This document shows positions 43,754 to 53,021 of a DNA stretch of 64,000 bases, one piece after another. Below the pieces are notes generated by a model, which searched no databases, was not told the DNA's origin, and saw nothing but the letters and a program-made list of their open reading frames with translations. This DNA comes from an uncultured Oscillospiraceae bacterium (GTDB taxonomy: Bacteria; Bacillota; Clostridia; Oscillospirales; Ruminococcaceae), in assembly GCA_910587335.1 (NCBI GenBank), contig CAJUMG010000002.1, forward strand, positions 113,678 through 177,677, in the 5' to 3' direction. The position numbers and the translations under genes are program-made. Every line of letters begins with the position of its first letter. Within the stretch, counting starts at the first letter, position 1.

Positions 43754-43906
43754 ATGTAGCTGTTTATACACGGTCTGGGGCAAGCTGCCGCCAGCTGGGA
43801 TACAACCACCGGCGTTTCGCCGGACGGGGTTTGGCAAAAGGACTGTATCTCCCTTTCCCGCTCTATGATGGCGCCGGATGTATTTTACGCTTGCGCGGCA
43901 GAATAA
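43754..43906 (+). pseudogene. Probable remnant of an alpha/beta hydrolase N terminus
   Basis: A good ribosome binding site (GAGGAAAG) is followed by ATG and then immediately TAG. After that stop the frame stays open for 48 codons and begins LFIHGLGQAAASWDTTTG, which looks like the opening strand and oxyanion-loop HGLGQ of an alpha/beta hydrolase. The continuation to SMMAPDVFYACAAE does not look like the rest of such an enzyme. The likeliest reading is a truncated gene whose second codon is now a stop, but a start-stop regulatory element cannot be excluded. Confidence 0.45.
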
Positions 43907-43942
43907 ACGCCGCTTACATCATACTAAACAGGAGGGATTTTT

Positions 43943-44794
43943 ATGGCGGTTATCCGAATGAATCTGCTTTCCAAAAGTCTGGGGCATCAGACCAACATCA
44001 CGGTCATTCTGCCCACCATGACCTATGGCGAGATGGTAGAGGGTGAGACGGTTTATCAGCCGGGGATGCGCTATCAGCTGATGTATCTGCTGCACGGCTC
44101 CCACGGCGACGAAACCGACTATCTGCACTTTACCAATATCGTGCGATATGCGGACGAGGCAAAGCTGGCGGTGGTCATGCCGGCCGCGGACAACTCGGAA
44201 TACGCGGATTATTTGCAAGGGCCCCGGTATTTTACCTGGATCACCGAGGAGCTGCCGCTGGTGATGCGCACCCTGTTCCCCGTATCCGACCGGCGGGAAG
44301 ACACCTTTATCGCCGGTCTTTCCATGGGGGCGAATGGCGCGATGAAGATCGCCGCCACCTACCCTGCCCGGTTTGCCGCCGCGCTGATGATGTCCGGCTC
44401 CGCCCGGTCCGGCGATGGGATTGAGGAGAGCGCCCGCCGCCGGATGGCTCTGCTTCCCGCGATGCCGGATATCTCCGATTTTTACGGGGATCTGAGTCAG
44501 TTTTCCGGCTCCTCCTTCGACGCGTATGCCCAGGCAAAGCGCCATCAACAGGAGGGGACGCCGCTGCCCCGCATGTTCTTTACCTGCGGCAGCGAGGATA
44601 AATTGGCTCTGCCCGGGTGCCGCAAGGCGGTGGATTTTTTGACCGAACTGGGCTGCGATGTCTTTTACGAGGAGGTCCCCGGTTACCGGCACGAATGGGA
44701 TTTTTGGGATTTGAGTCTGCGAAAAGCCATTTCCGGGTGGCTTCCGTTGCGCAAAAAGCCCATTTTGCCAGGCGAAGAGCAGGAGGGAAAATAA
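43943..44794 (+). CDS. Alpha/beta hydrolase-fold esterase (EstA / esterase D type)
   Basis: A 283-residue serine esterase. YQLMYLLHGSHGDETDYL near 44-61 carries the oxyanion strand, the nucleophile elbow is AGLSMGANGAMK (Ser near 128), and a His lies in PGYRHEWDFWD near 250. This matches the esterase D/tributyrin esterase family that cleaves short-chain acyl esters, including acetylated sugars. No signal peptide is seen. AGGAGGG precedes the ATG at 6 bases. An epimerase gene starts 1 bp after its stop, suggesting a sugar-handling pair. Confidence 0.87.
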   Translation: MAVIRMNLLSKSLGHQTNITVILPTMTYGEMVEGETVYQPGMRYQLMYLLHGSHGDETDYLHFTNIVRYADEAKLAVVMPAADNSEYADYLQGPRYFTWITEELPLVMRTLFPVSDRREDTFIAGLSMGANGAMKIAATYPARFAAALMMSGSARSGDGIEESARRRMALLPAMPDISDFYGDLSQFSGSSFDAYAQAKRHQQEGTPLPRMFFTCGSEDKLALPGCRKAVDFLTELGCDVFYEEVPGYRHEWDFWDLSLRKAISGWLPLRKKPILPGEEQEGK

Positions 44795-44795
44795 A

Positions 44796-45680
44796 ATGGC
44801 GGTTCATACCATACAAAATAACCGGCTCACTGTGCAGGTGAAGGACGCCGGCGCAGAGCTTTGCTCCATCCGGGACAGGGCGGGGCAGGAATATCTGTTT
44901 GACGCAAACCCCGCTTACTGGGGACGCAGCTCCCCGGTGCTGTTCCCCTTTGTGGGAAGCTTAAAAAACAAGGAATTTCTCTATGAGGGAAAGCGCTACC
45001 CCATGGGCCAGCACGGCTTTGCCCGGGATATGGATTTTTCTATGATCAGGCAAAAAGCGGACTACATCTGCTTTCGGCTGGAATCGAACGAAGAAACCCT
45101 CGCCCGGTATCCGCTGCCCTTTGCGCTGCAGATCGGCTACCAGCTGGAAGAAAACGCCATTTATGTTTTGTGGAAGGTAGAAAACCCGTCCCCGGAAAAG
45201 CCGCTGTATTTTTCCATCGGCGCGCATCCGGCGTTTCTCTGTCCGCCGGAGGGCGGCGGGATGGAAGGCTGCTATCTGGGCTTTGACATTCCCGGCAATC
45301 TTAGCTACCAGCTGCTAAACAGCCAGGGGCTTTTGGTTCAGGATATGTATACCCTCCCTTTGGAGGAGGGGCTATACCGGCTGCATCCCAGTTTGTTTGA
45401 CCGGGACGCATTGATCGTCGAAGGCCCCCAGACCGGCCGGGTCTGGCTGGCGGACCGGGACAAGCGCCCCTTTATCACGGTGGTGTTTAAGAATGCGCCG
45501 CTGTTCGGCGTTTGGTCCCCGGCGGGGAAGAACGCGCCCTTTGTCTGTATCGAGCCCTGGTTCGGCCGGTGCGACAGTGTGGATTTTTCCGGCGATCTGA
45601 CACAGCGGAAGTACGGCAACTGTATCCTTCCCGGCGGATGCTTTCAGGCTGACTATAAAATCATCGTCGACCGGGCGTAA
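44796..45680 (+). CDS. Aldose 1-epimerase family protein
   Basis: A 294-residue protein of the galactose mutarotase-like fold. FDANPAYWGRSSPVLFPFVG is characteristic (Arg of the active site), followed by GQHGFARDMDF with the catalytic His, GAHPAFLCP with a second His, and a C-terminal EPWFGRCD with the catalytic Glu. These are the conserved features of the YeaD/LacX-like aldose epimerase group. It starts directly after the esterase stop and is followed by a terminator. Confidence 0.9.
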   Translation: MAVHTIQNNRLTVQVKDAGAELCSIRDRAGQEYLFDANPAYWGRSSPVLFPFVGSLKNKEFLYEGKRYPMGQHGFARDMDFSMIRQKADYICFRLESNEETLARYPLPFALQIGYQLEENAIYVLWKVENPSPEKPLYFSIGAHPAFLCPPEGGGMEGCYLGFDIPGNLSYQLLNSQGLLVQDMYTLPLEEGLYRLHPSLFDRDALIVEGPQTGRVWLADRDKRPFITVVFKNAPLFGVWSPAGKNAPFVCIEPWFGRCDSVDFSGDLTQRKYGNCILPGGCFQADYKIIVDRA

Positions 45681-45693
45681 AGATGAGAGAAAA

Positions 45694-45729
45694 TGCAGAA
45701 TCCGCAAAAAAGCGGGTTCTGTTTTTTTG
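45694..45729 (+). terminator. Terminator after the aldose epimerase gene
   Basis: GCAGAATCCGC pairs with GCGGGTTCTG (one wobble) around AAAAAA and is followed by seven T residues. Between this and the mreB promoter about 180 bp are AT-rich with no recognisable gene. Confidence 0.9.
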
Positions 45730-45910
45730 TGGATGGACGGCTGACAAGGTCTCGCCGTAAGGATCGATCACAAACCTTTTCCGGTGTAACATTTCTTTTA
45801 AAAAGCTGGTTTCCTTTTTTGTCTAATCGCCATTTTTTCCCATATAAAGGCAAATTTTTGGATAGAGGGACCTATTGTGAAAAATTCAGAAAAATTTTCC
45901 CCTTGACAGG

Positions 45911-45939
45911 TTGAGAAATCTGTTGTAAGCGGGTATAAT
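45911..45939 (+). promoter_or_regulatory. Promoter of the mreB operon
   Basis: TTGAGA (45911-45916) and TATAAT (45934-45939) are separated by 17 bp, about 140 bp before mreB. A TTGACA at 45903 is too far from this -10 to be used with it. Confidence 0.75.
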
Positions 45940-46076
45940 AAGTTTGTTGTACAGCTATTTTGCCATATTTGTTGTGATTGGACCTGACAGCGGTGTAATC
46001 TTACCGGGCAAAAAACTTTTTATCTTGCAAATTCTGTCATTTTGAATAAACAAGAAAAACAAAGGAGGACGTATTT

Positions 46077-47096
46077 GTGCTTTTTACAAAGGACATCGGT
46101 ATTGACTTGGGTACGGCGAACACCTTGATTTTCATGAAGGGAAAAGGCATCATCATGCGGGAACCGTCGGTGGTGGCGGTTGATGTGCGCAGCGATTCGG
46201 TTAAATTTGTCGGACAAGAGGCCAAGGATGTAATCGGCAGAACGCCCGGTTCCATCGTTGCAGTCCGCCCGTTAAAGGATGGTGTAATCGCCGATTTTGA
46301 TATTACAACCAGCATGCTGCAGCTGTTTATTAAAAAAGCGCTGGGCAGTTCGATTTTTGTCCGGCCCAGGGTGGTCATCTGCATTCCCTCCGGCGTAACC
46401 GAGGTGGAGCGCCGTGCGGTGAAGGAGGCGACCCAGAAGGCGGGCGCCAAATACGTTTCCATCATCGAAGAGCCGATGGCGGCGGCAATCGGCGCGGGGC
46501 TGCCTGTGGCGGAAGCGACCGGCAGCATGGTTGTGGATATCGGCGGCGGCACCAGCGAGGTGGCGGTCATCTCGTTGGGCGGCATTGTGGCGGCCCGTTC
46601 GGTGCGGGTTGGCGGCGATGAGTTCGATTCCTCGATTATCCAGTATATCAAAAAGAAATACAACCTGCTCATCGGCGAACGGACTGCCGAGGATGTAAAG
46701 ATCCAGATCGGCTCCGCTTTCCCCTACGACGATGAAGCGCCGATGGAAATCAAAGGGCGCAACCTGGTGGATGGTCTGCCGAAAAACATTATGGTCGAAC
46801 CCCACGAAATCCGGGAGGCGCTGTCCGACCCGCTGGAGCTGGTGATGGACGCGATTAAGACAACGCTGGAGCGCACCCCGCCGGAGCTTTCGGCGGATAT
46901 TATCGACCACGGCATTACGCTAACCGGCGGCGGCGCCTTATTAAAGGGGCTGGACCGGCTGATCACCAAGGAAACCGGTATGCCGGTATATGTGGCGGAC
47001 AGCCCCTTGGACTGCGTAGCCGATGGTTCCGGCACCGTTTTGGAAAACCTGGAAAAATTGCGGGACGTTCTTTCGGAGGACGACCGGCGCAATTAA
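46077..47096 (+). CDS. mreB: Rod shape-determining protein MreB
   Basis: Actin-like ATPase forming membrane-bound filaments that guide lateral wall synthesis. The 339-residue protein has phosphate-1 IGIDLGTANTLIF (about 6-18), phosphate-2 DIGGGTSEVAVISLGG near 157, and the adenosine motif TGGGALLKGLD near 285. The GTG follows AGGAGG at 8 bases. It is the first gene of an mreB-mreC-mreD-mrdA operon, the standard elongasome cluster, and indicates a rod-shaped cell. Confidence 0.97.
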   Translation: MLFTKDIGIDLGTANTLIFMKGKGIIMREPSVVAVDVRSDSVKFVGQEAKDVIGRTPGSIVAVRPLKDGVIADFDITTSMLQLFIKKALGSSIFVRPRVVICIPSGVTEVERRAVKEATQKAGAKYVSIIEEPMAAAIGAGLPVAEATGSMVVDIGGGTSEVAVISLGGIVAARSVRVGGDEFDSSIIQYIKKKYNLLIGERTAEDVKIQIGSAFPYDDEAPMEIKGRNLVDGLPKNIMVEPHEIREALSDPLELVMDAIKTTLERTPPELSADIIDHGITLTGGGALLKGLDRLITKETGMPVYVADSPLDCVADGSGTVLENLEKLRDVLSEDDRRN

Positions 47097-47262
47097 GCTG
47101 TTTTTCGTATTTTGTGTTTTTGGGCGGCAATGGCGGCTGTGCTTTCCCCATTTTGTGCCGGAAACGGTATAAAATCTCTTTTCCCGGGTAGGTTCGGGCA
47201 GGGGGAAAACGGATCCCATAGCCGCTTTCTGTTTCTAAAGACAGCAAAAGAAGGGCAAGGTC

Positions 47263-48201
47263 ATGAAGGATTTTTTGAAAACAAAAACGTTCAAGCTTAT
47301 TTTAGGACTTGCCATATTGATGTGCGCCTTTATGCTGCGCGCCGCTTATACTGACGGGATCGCTATCTTTACCCAACAGATCATTGGCGCGGTGGTTTAT
47401 CCGTTCCAAAAGGTTTCCGCCGAGATTTCCGCCGCTGTGACCAATATGCTTCAGGGCTATCTGCGGGCGGAACAGCTAAAGGAGGAAAACGAGCTGCTGA
47501 AAGAGGAAATGCAGCTGCTGCGGGATCAGCTGGTCGATTATGAGTCCACAAAAAACGAAAACCAGCTATACGAAAAATTCCTGGATATTAAGGAGCAGAA
47601 CCCCGACTTCGAATTCTGTCCGGCCATGGTTATCGGCCGGGACGCCAACAGTCAGTTCGACAGCTTTATCATCGATAAGGGGACAATGCAGGGGGTCTCC
47701 AAGCGGGATCCGGTCATTACCTCCGATGGGCTTGTTGGGGTGGTGGAAGAGGTGGGGCTCACCTATTCGCGGGTGATCACCATCTACGACCCGGGATTAA
47801 ACGTGGGATCGTATGTGTCCCGCACGCGGGATACCGGCATTGTGGTGGGCGCGGTGGACCTGGCGCAGGAGGGTCAGTGCAAAATGACCTATCTGCCCAG
47901 GGACAGCGGCGCCGCCATTGGCGACATCGTTCTGACCTCCGGCGGAAACGTATTTCCCAAGGGCCTAAAAATCGGCTCCATTAAGGAAATCCGGCAGGAG
48001 GATCACGGCGTATCTCTTTATGCGGTCATCGAGCCCTTTGCCTCTGCTCACGGGGTCAAGGATGTTTTCGTCATCACCGCGTTCGAGGGGCAGGGCATTA
48101 TGATTGGCGAAGACCTGATGGGCAGCGAGGCCGCGGAGGATGCGCCCGCTTCGGCCAGCTCTTCCCTGCCGGAATCCTCTTCTATGGAGGCAGGTCAATG
48201 A
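47263..48201 (+). CDS. mreC: Rod shape-determining protein MreC
   Basis: Extracytoplasmic scaffold of the elongasome that binds PBP2. The 312-residue protein has an N-terminal membrane helix (about 10-28), a coiled coil near 60-105 (EQLKEENELLKEEMQLLRDQ), then the two beta-barrel domains with GRDANSQFDSFIIDKGTMQG and TSGGNVFPKGLKIGSI. It ends in a Ser-rich tail. Its stop overlaps the mreD start by ATGA. Confidence 0.95.
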   Translation: MKDFLKTKTFKLILGLAILMCAFMLRAAYTDGIAIFTQQIIGAVVYPFQKVSAEISAAVTNMLQGYLRAEQLKEENELLKEEMQLLRDQLVDYESTKNENQLYEKFLDIKEQNPDFEFCPAMVIGRDANSQFDSFIIDKGTMQGVSKRDPVITSDGLVGVVEEVGLTYSRVITIYDPGLNVGSYVSRTRDTGIVVGAVDLAQEGQCKMTYLPRDSGAAIGDIVLTSGGNVFPKGLKIGSIKEIRQEDHGVSLYAVIEPFASAHGVKDVFVITAFEGQGIMIGEDLMGSEAAEDAPASASSSLPESSSMEAGQ

Positions 48202-48722
48202 TTCGGAAAAAGCGGATTTGGGTCACGACCAAGTATTTTTGCTATACGCTTCTTATGATCGTTTTTTACGCGGTGCAGACAACTTCCGGCGCTTTTTCCT
48301 TTTTTGGCGTTCGGCCGCTCTGGGTTATCCCCCTTGCTGTAGCGGTAGCCATGTGCGAAAATATTCTGCCCGCCGCTTTGTTCGGCGCTCTCAGTGGTCT
48401 GCTTTGTGATTTGGGTAGTCAGGCGCTGTTTGGCTTCAACGGTCTTCTCATGCTCTGCGGATGCACGGCCATTGCGCTTTTAAGCCTTTTTCTGGTCAAA
48501 GTCAATTGGAAAAGCGCGCTGCTTTTGGGCGGCGGACTGGCCGCCATCCGGGCGTTGTTGGAATTCTTTTTCTTTTACTTTATCTGGGGATATGCGGAAG
48601 TTCAGTTGGTTTTTATCCATTCCGTATTACCTTCGTTTATTTATACTGTTATTCTGACCCCTTTCTTTTTATTGCTGATTCGAAAAATCAAAGAAAAATG
48701 CGATGGAAAGTGGAAGGAATAA
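48198..48722 (+). CDS. mreD: Rod shape-determining protein MreD
   Basis: Small polytopic membrane protein (174 residues, five or six helices) completing the MreBCD complex. Sequence conservation is low, as usual in this family. Position between mreC and a class B PBP, the ATGA overlap with mreC, and helix content support the call. Confidence 0.9.
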   Translation: MIRKKRIWVTTKYFCYTLLMIVFYAVQTTSGAFSFFGVRPLWVIPLAVAVAMCENILPAALFGALSGLLCDLGSQALFGFNGLLMLCGCTAIALLSLFLVKVNWKSALLLGGGLAAIRALLEFFFFYFIWGYAEVQLVFIHSVLPSFIYTVILTPFFLLLIRKIKEKCDGKWKE

Positions 48723-48764
48723 AATTGGACCTTTGCATTGTCTGTTCTGGTCGGGAGAAAAAAT

Positions 48765-50789
48765 ATGGAAAAAAAAATCAACATAAAGCGGACATGGGTT
48801 TTATTCGGACTGATTTTGGCGGTCTGTCTGATTTTTGGCCTGGTGTTAATTGAAATCCAAATTGTCCACGGCCAGTCCTATTCTGAGCTGGCTACCAAGG
48901 GCGCCACCCGGTCCCAGATCATCCAGGCCGCCCGGGGGGAGATCACCGACCGGTACGGCCGGCCGCTGGTACAAAATAAGGTGGGGTACAACGTCACGCT
49001 GGACAAGGCCTATCTGACCCGCGGCGAGGAAAACGAAATCATTCTGCGGCTGTTAACGCTTTTGGCCGCCGCAGGGGATGAATGGATTGACAAGCTGCCG
49101 ATAACCGACAAGGAGCCTTTTTCCTTCCGGGAGGGGCAGGATTCGGAGGTTTCCCGGCTAAAGGATTTTCTGAATGTGGGCCCTTACACCAATGTAGAGG
49201 ATGTCATGAGCTGGCTGATCGAGCGATATGGTCTGGAGGATTACACGCCGGTGCAGCAGCGCCAGCTGGCGGGCATCCGATATGAGATGGAGCGGCAGGG
49301 ATTTTCCATCACCACCCCCTACACCTTGGCAGAAGACGTAAAGGTTTCCACCGTCATTCAGATTAAGGAGCGCTCTTACGAGCTCTCCGGCGTCATGGTG
49401 GTAGAAAGCACCATCCGGGAATATGTGGCCGGGGACATTGCGCCGCACCTGGTTGGGCAGATCGGCCCAATTTACGCGGAAGAATATGCGGAACTGAAAA
49501 ACAAGGGCTACGCCATGAACGATGTAATCGGGAAAAGCGGTATAGAGGAATCCTTTGAAACGCAGCTGCGGGGCATAAACGGCCGGCGGACCATCACCCT
49601 CAATTCCAACGGCGAGGTGATTGACGCGACTGTGACCTCGCCGCCGGTGCCAGGCAATTCGATTATGCTCACCCTGGACATCAATCTGCAAAGGGTGGCG
49701 CAGAATGCGTTGGAGGCGGAGATCCTTTGGCTACAGGCCAACGGCGAAGAGGGCGAGGGAAAGGAAGCCACCTCCGGCGCGGTGGTGGCCATCGACTGTA
49801 AAACCGGCGAGATCCTGGCCATGGCCAGCTATCCCACCTACAATCTGGCCACCTATAGCCAGGATTACAACAATCTTTTGGCCAATCCGGACAACCCGCT
49901 GTTCAATCGGGCCTTGCGGGGGACCTATGCGCCTGGTTCTATTTTTAAACCTTTGGTGGGCACCGCCGGCCTACAGGAAGGAAGGATTACCCCCTCCTAT
50001 ACCTATACCTGTAACCATGTCTATACTTTTTACGAGGACTATCAGCCCCGGTGCCTGGGCTGGCACCCCAATTTCAGCGTCATGGAAGCGCTGCGGGTTT
50101 CCTGCAACATCTTCTTTTACGATCTGGGCCGTCAGCTGGGGATTAACACTCTAATTGACTACGCCGGGCAGTTCGGCTTGGGGGAACCCACCGGTATAGA
50201 GCTGCCGGAAGCGCTTGGTCATATGGCCAGCCCTGCCTACAGTGAATCGCTGGGAGAAAACTGGAATCCTGGCGATGTGCTCCAAGCCTCCATTGGGCAG
50301 GGAAAAAGTCTCTTTACCCCTTTGCAGCTGGCGACCTACACGGCAACACTTGCCAACGGCGGCGTACGGATGAAAACCCATCTGGTCAAAAGCATTAAGA
50401 GCTACGGTCTGGATGAGACGGTGCAGGAAATTGAGCCGGAGATTGTTGTTGATATGGAGCTGTCCGATACAACGGTCGGTGCAATTCGGGACGGGATGAT
50501 CCGCGCATCCGGCCAGAACGGGTACAACGGTACCTCCGGCGCTTATTTCGGTGATTATCCGCTGTTGGTTGCCTCGAAAACCGGTACGCCGGAAACCACC
50601 GGCTTTCCCAACGGCACCTATATCTGCTATGCGCCGGCGGACGATCCGCAAATCGCGGTGGCGGTGGTTATTGAAAACGGTTACCATGGATACTGGGGAG
50701 CTGCGGTGGCAAAGGCCATTTTCGACGAATATTTCTTTGGCAAGACCAACGATCAGCTGCCTACCGCGGCCGACACCCTTCTTCCATAG
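48765..50789 (+). CDS. mrdA: Penicillin-binding protein 2 (peptidoglycan transpeptidase, elongasome)
   Basis: Membrane-anchored class B PBP that crosslinks peptidoglycan during cell elongation. The 674-residue protein has an N-terminal membrane helix, the PBP dimerisation domain, and the transpeptidase domain with SxxK in PGSIFKPL (S391), SxN in SCNIFF (about 446) and KTG in ASKTGTPE (about 604). The ATG at 48765 follows GGGAG; the upstream in-frame GTG has no site. It is the last gene of the mre operon. Confidence 0.93.
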   Translation: MEKKINIKRTWVLFGLILAVCLIFGLVLIEIQIVHGQSYSELATKGATRSQIIQAARGEITDRYGRPLVQNKVGYNVTLDKAYLTRGEENEIILRLLTLLAAAGDEWIDKLPITDKEPFSFREGQDSEVSRLKDFLNVGPYTNVEDVMSWLIERYGLEDYTPVQQRQLAGIRYEMERQGFSITTPYTLAEDVKVSTVIQIKERSYELSGVMVVESTIREYVAGDIAPHLVGQIGPIYAEEYAELKNKGYAMNDVIGKSGIEESFETQLRGINGRRTITLNSNGEVIDATVTSPPVPGNSIMLTLDINLQRVAQNALEAEILWLQANGEEGEGKEATSGAVVAIDCKTGEILAMASYPTYNLATYSQDYNNLLANPDNPLFNRALRGTYAPGSIFKPLVGTAGLQEGRITPSYTYTCNHVYTFYEDYQPRCLGWHPNFSVMEALRVSCNIFFYDLGRQLGINTLIDYAGQFGLGEPTGIELPEALGHMASPAYSESLGENWNPGDVLQASIGQGKSLFTPLQLATYTATLANGGVRMKTHLVKSIKSYGLDETVQEIEPEIVVDMELSDTTVGAIRDGMIRASGQNGYNGTSGAYFGDYPLLVASKTGTPETTGFPNGTYICYAPADDPQIAVAVVIENGYHGYWGAAVAKAIFDEYFFGKTNDQLPTAADTLLP

Positions 50790-50798
50790 ACAATCTGC

Positions 50799-50837
50799 AA
50801 AAAAGGACCCTTTCCCGTGGGAGAGGGTCCTTTTTTG
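50799..50837. terminator. Bidirectional terminator between mrdA and trxB
   Basis: AAAAAAGGACCCT pairs with AGGGTCCTTTTTT around a C/G loop. It serves the convergent mrdA and trxB transcripts. Confidence 0.93.
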
Positions 50838-50898
50838 CCTTTTTATAACAGGCTTTTCGTTTCATCTATCAAATTTCTCAGGAGCTGGATGGAACTTT

Positions 50899-51843
50899 TT
50901 AGTCCGATTCTTTTTCAGCCAGGTACCGTTGGGCTTCCATGGCGGCGATGGCTCCGTCCGCCGCAGCCGTGATGATCTGCCGCAGCCCTTTGACCCGCAG
51001 GTCCCCCGCCGCGAATACGCCGGGGAGCTGGGTCCGCATGTTCTCGTCGGTTTTAACGTAGCCCGACTCCAAAGGCAGTTTCCCTTCTAAAAGCGCGGAG
51101 TTGGGCTCCAGTCCTACAAAGACAAACAGTCCCAGCATGTCGCCTTCCTCCGCGGTAATCTGGCGGATCTCGCCGGTTTTGACATCCTTGAGCCGGATGG
51201 TCTGCAAAATCTCCTGCCCTTCCAGTCCATCCACCTGGGCGTTCCAGATAAAATCCATTTTTTCGTTGGCGAAGGCCCGGTCCTGTAGCGTCTTGACCGC
51301 CCGCAGCTGGTCCCGCCGGTGAATGATGGTCACCTTGCGGGCAAACCGGGTCAAAAACAGCGCTTCCTCCACCGCCGAATCGCCGCCGCCGACCACAAAA
51401 ACATCCTTGCCCCGGAAGAAGGCCCCGTCGCAGGTGGCGCAGTAGGACACGCCCCGCCCGGTGAATTCCTCCTCGCCAGAGCAGCCCAGCCTGCGGGGAG
51501 AGGCGCCGGTGGCCAGGATCACCGTCCGAGCCCGGTATTCGCCGGAGGGTCCGGCGAGAACCTTTGTATCACCGTCCAGCTCCACCGACTGGACCTCCAC
51601 ATTTTTGCTCACCGCTCCAAAGCTTTTGGCCTGTTCCAGCATCCGCGCCGCCAGAGAAAAGCCGTTTTCCACCTCCGGCACCGCACCGGGATAGTTTTCC
51701 ACCCGATCGGTCAAAAGGGCCTGTCCCCCCTCCGCGGCTTTTTCCAGTATCAGGGTGGACAGGCCGGCCCTGGCCCCGTACAGTCCCGCTGCCAGCCCTG
51801 CCGGACCCGCGCCGAGAATGATTAAATCGTAAATCTGCTCCAA
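50899..51843 (-). CDS. trxB: Thioredoxin-disulfide reductase
   Basis: FAD- and NADPH-dependent flavoprotein that reduces thioredoxin. The 314-residue protein has the FAD fingerprint LGAGPAGLAAGLYGARAG (about 10-27), the redox-active CATC (about 133-136) in VSYCATCDGAFF, the NADPH motif VGGGDSAVEEALFL, and the C-terminal GVFAAGDLR. The TTG at 51843 is preferred (GAGGAG 8 bases before) over the ATG that lies inside the ribosome binding site region. Confidence 0.95.
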   Translation of the reverse strand: MEQIYDLIILGAGPAGLAAGLYGARAGLSTLILEKAAEGGQALLTDRVENYPGAVPEVENGFSLAARMLEQAKSFGAVSKNVEVQSVELDGDTKVLAGPSGEYRARTVILATGASPRRLGCSGEEEFTGRGVSYCATCDGAFFRGKDVFVVGGGDSAVEEALFLTRFARKVTIIHRRDQLRAVKTLQDRAFANEKMDFIWNAQVDGLEGQEILQTIRLKDVKTGEIRQITAEEGDMLGLFVFVGLEPNSALLEGKLPLESGYVKTDENMRTQLPGVFAAGDLRVKGLRQIITAAADGAIAAMEAQRYLAEKESD

Positions 51844-51908
51844 TTTTACTTCTCCTCTCAATGGGTTCCCCTGTGTTTTAGCATGTGCAAAATCTGATGA
51901 AAAGAATC

Positions 51909-51938
51909 AGGCCGCCGAAAGAAAATTCCCCGGCGGGC
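51909..51938 (-). terminator. Possible hairpin terminator between pilT and trxB
   Basis: GGCCGCCG pairs with CGGCGGGCC (one bulge). On the minus strand it is followed by TGATTCTTTT. It may end the pilus operon before trxB, but the T-run is weak. Confidence 0.5.
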
Positions 51939-51946
51939 CGTCTTTG

Positions 51947-53008
51947 TTATACCCCCATCTTTTTCGCCAGAACAGCCGGCGCCACGGCACAGGTCAGCGC
52001 CTCCTCCGCGCTGACCCGGCCCTGCCGGTACAGCTCCAGAATGCTCGCGTCCATGGCGACCATCCCCTCTCCCGCAGAGGAATGAATCACCGTATCAATC
52101 TGGTGGACCTTGGATTCTCGGATCATGTTTCGTATCGCGCCGTTGACCTTCATAATCTCAAAGGCCGGCACCACCGTTCCATCCTTGGCCGGCAGCAGCT
52201 GCTGCGACACCACCGCTTGCAGCACCATCGACAGCTGTACCCGAATTTGCGGCTGCTGGTTGGAGGGGAACGCGTCGATCACCCGGTCGATGGTGTTGGC
52301 CGCCCCGACGGTGTGCAGGGTGGAAAAGACCAGATGCCCCGTTTCCGCGGCGGTCAAGGCGGTGCTGATAGTCTCGTAATCCCGCATTTCGCCCAGCAAA
52401 ATCACGTTGGGCGCCTGCCGCAGCGCCGCCCGAAGAGCGCTGACATAGCTTTCGGTATCGTTGGAAATTTCCCGCTGGCTGACCACGCTTTTTTTGTGCC
52501 GGTGCAGATATTCAATCGGGTCCTCCAGCGTGATGACATGGCCGTTTCGGGTGCTGTTGATCAGGTCGATCATACAGGCCAGGGTGGTGGATTTGCCGCT
52601 GCCCGCCGTTCCGGTGACCAGCACAAGCCCCTTTTTCAGCTGCGCTAAGTCTAACACCGCCTGGGGAATGCCCATCTGCGCAGGGTCGGGCAGCTCGAAC
52701 CGGACCACCCGGATCACCGCCGCCAGCGAGCCCCGCTGCTTATAGGTGCTTACCCGAAAGCGGGACACCCCCGGCAGCGAAAAGGAAAAATCATCGTCCC
52801 CCTGTTCCAGCAGCCTTTTGGACTCTCGGTCCCCCGCCAGCTGGTAGATCGCCAGAATCATCTCCCGGGTGTCGTCCGGGGAAAGCTTTTCCTCCGACTG
52901 CAAATGAATGCTGTTATTGATTTTGTAGGACAGCGGAAGGCCGGACACAATAAAAATATCCGAAGCGTCCTTGTCCACCGCTTCCTTGAGCATTTGATTT
53001 AGTTCCAT
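51947..53008 (-). CDS. pilT: Type IV pilus retraction ATPase PilT
   Basis: Hexameric cytoplasmic ATPase that depolymerises type IV pili. The 353-residue protein has an N-terminal PAS-like domain, Walker A GTAGSGKST (about 135-143), the Asp box LEDPIEYLH, Walker B LLGEMRD, the His box LVFSTLHTVGAANTIDR, and AIRNMIRESK near 290, which is the PilT-specific AIRNLIRE motif. No PilB-type assembly ATPase is in the window. It is the last gene of an eight-gene minus-strand cluster running from the sortase at 57972. Confidence 0.93.
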   Translation of the reverse strand: MELNQMLKEAVDKDASDIFIVSGLPLSYKINNSIHLQSEEKLSPDDTREMILAIYQLAGDRESKRLLEQGDDDFSFSLPGVSRFRVSTYKQRGSLAAVIRVVRFELPDPAQMGIPQAVLDLAQLKKGLVLVTGTAGSGKSTTLACMIDLINSTRNGHVITLEDPIEYLHRHKKSVVSQREISNDTESYVSALRAALRQAPNVILLGEMRDYETISTALTAAETGHLVFSTLHTVGAANTIDRVIDAFPSNQQPQIRVQLSMVLQAVVSQQLLPAKDGTVVPAFEIMKVNGAIRNMIRESKVHQIDTVIHSSAGEGMVAMDASILELYRQGRVSAEEALTCAVAPAVLAKKMGV

Positions 53009-53021
53009 CGTCGTCTCCTTT

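Noticed and set aside
45740..45905. AT-rich stretch between the epimerase terminator and the mreB promoter, checked for a riboswitch or small gene.
   Set aside because: No stable nested hairpins, terminator pairing or ribosome binding site with open frame could be supported.
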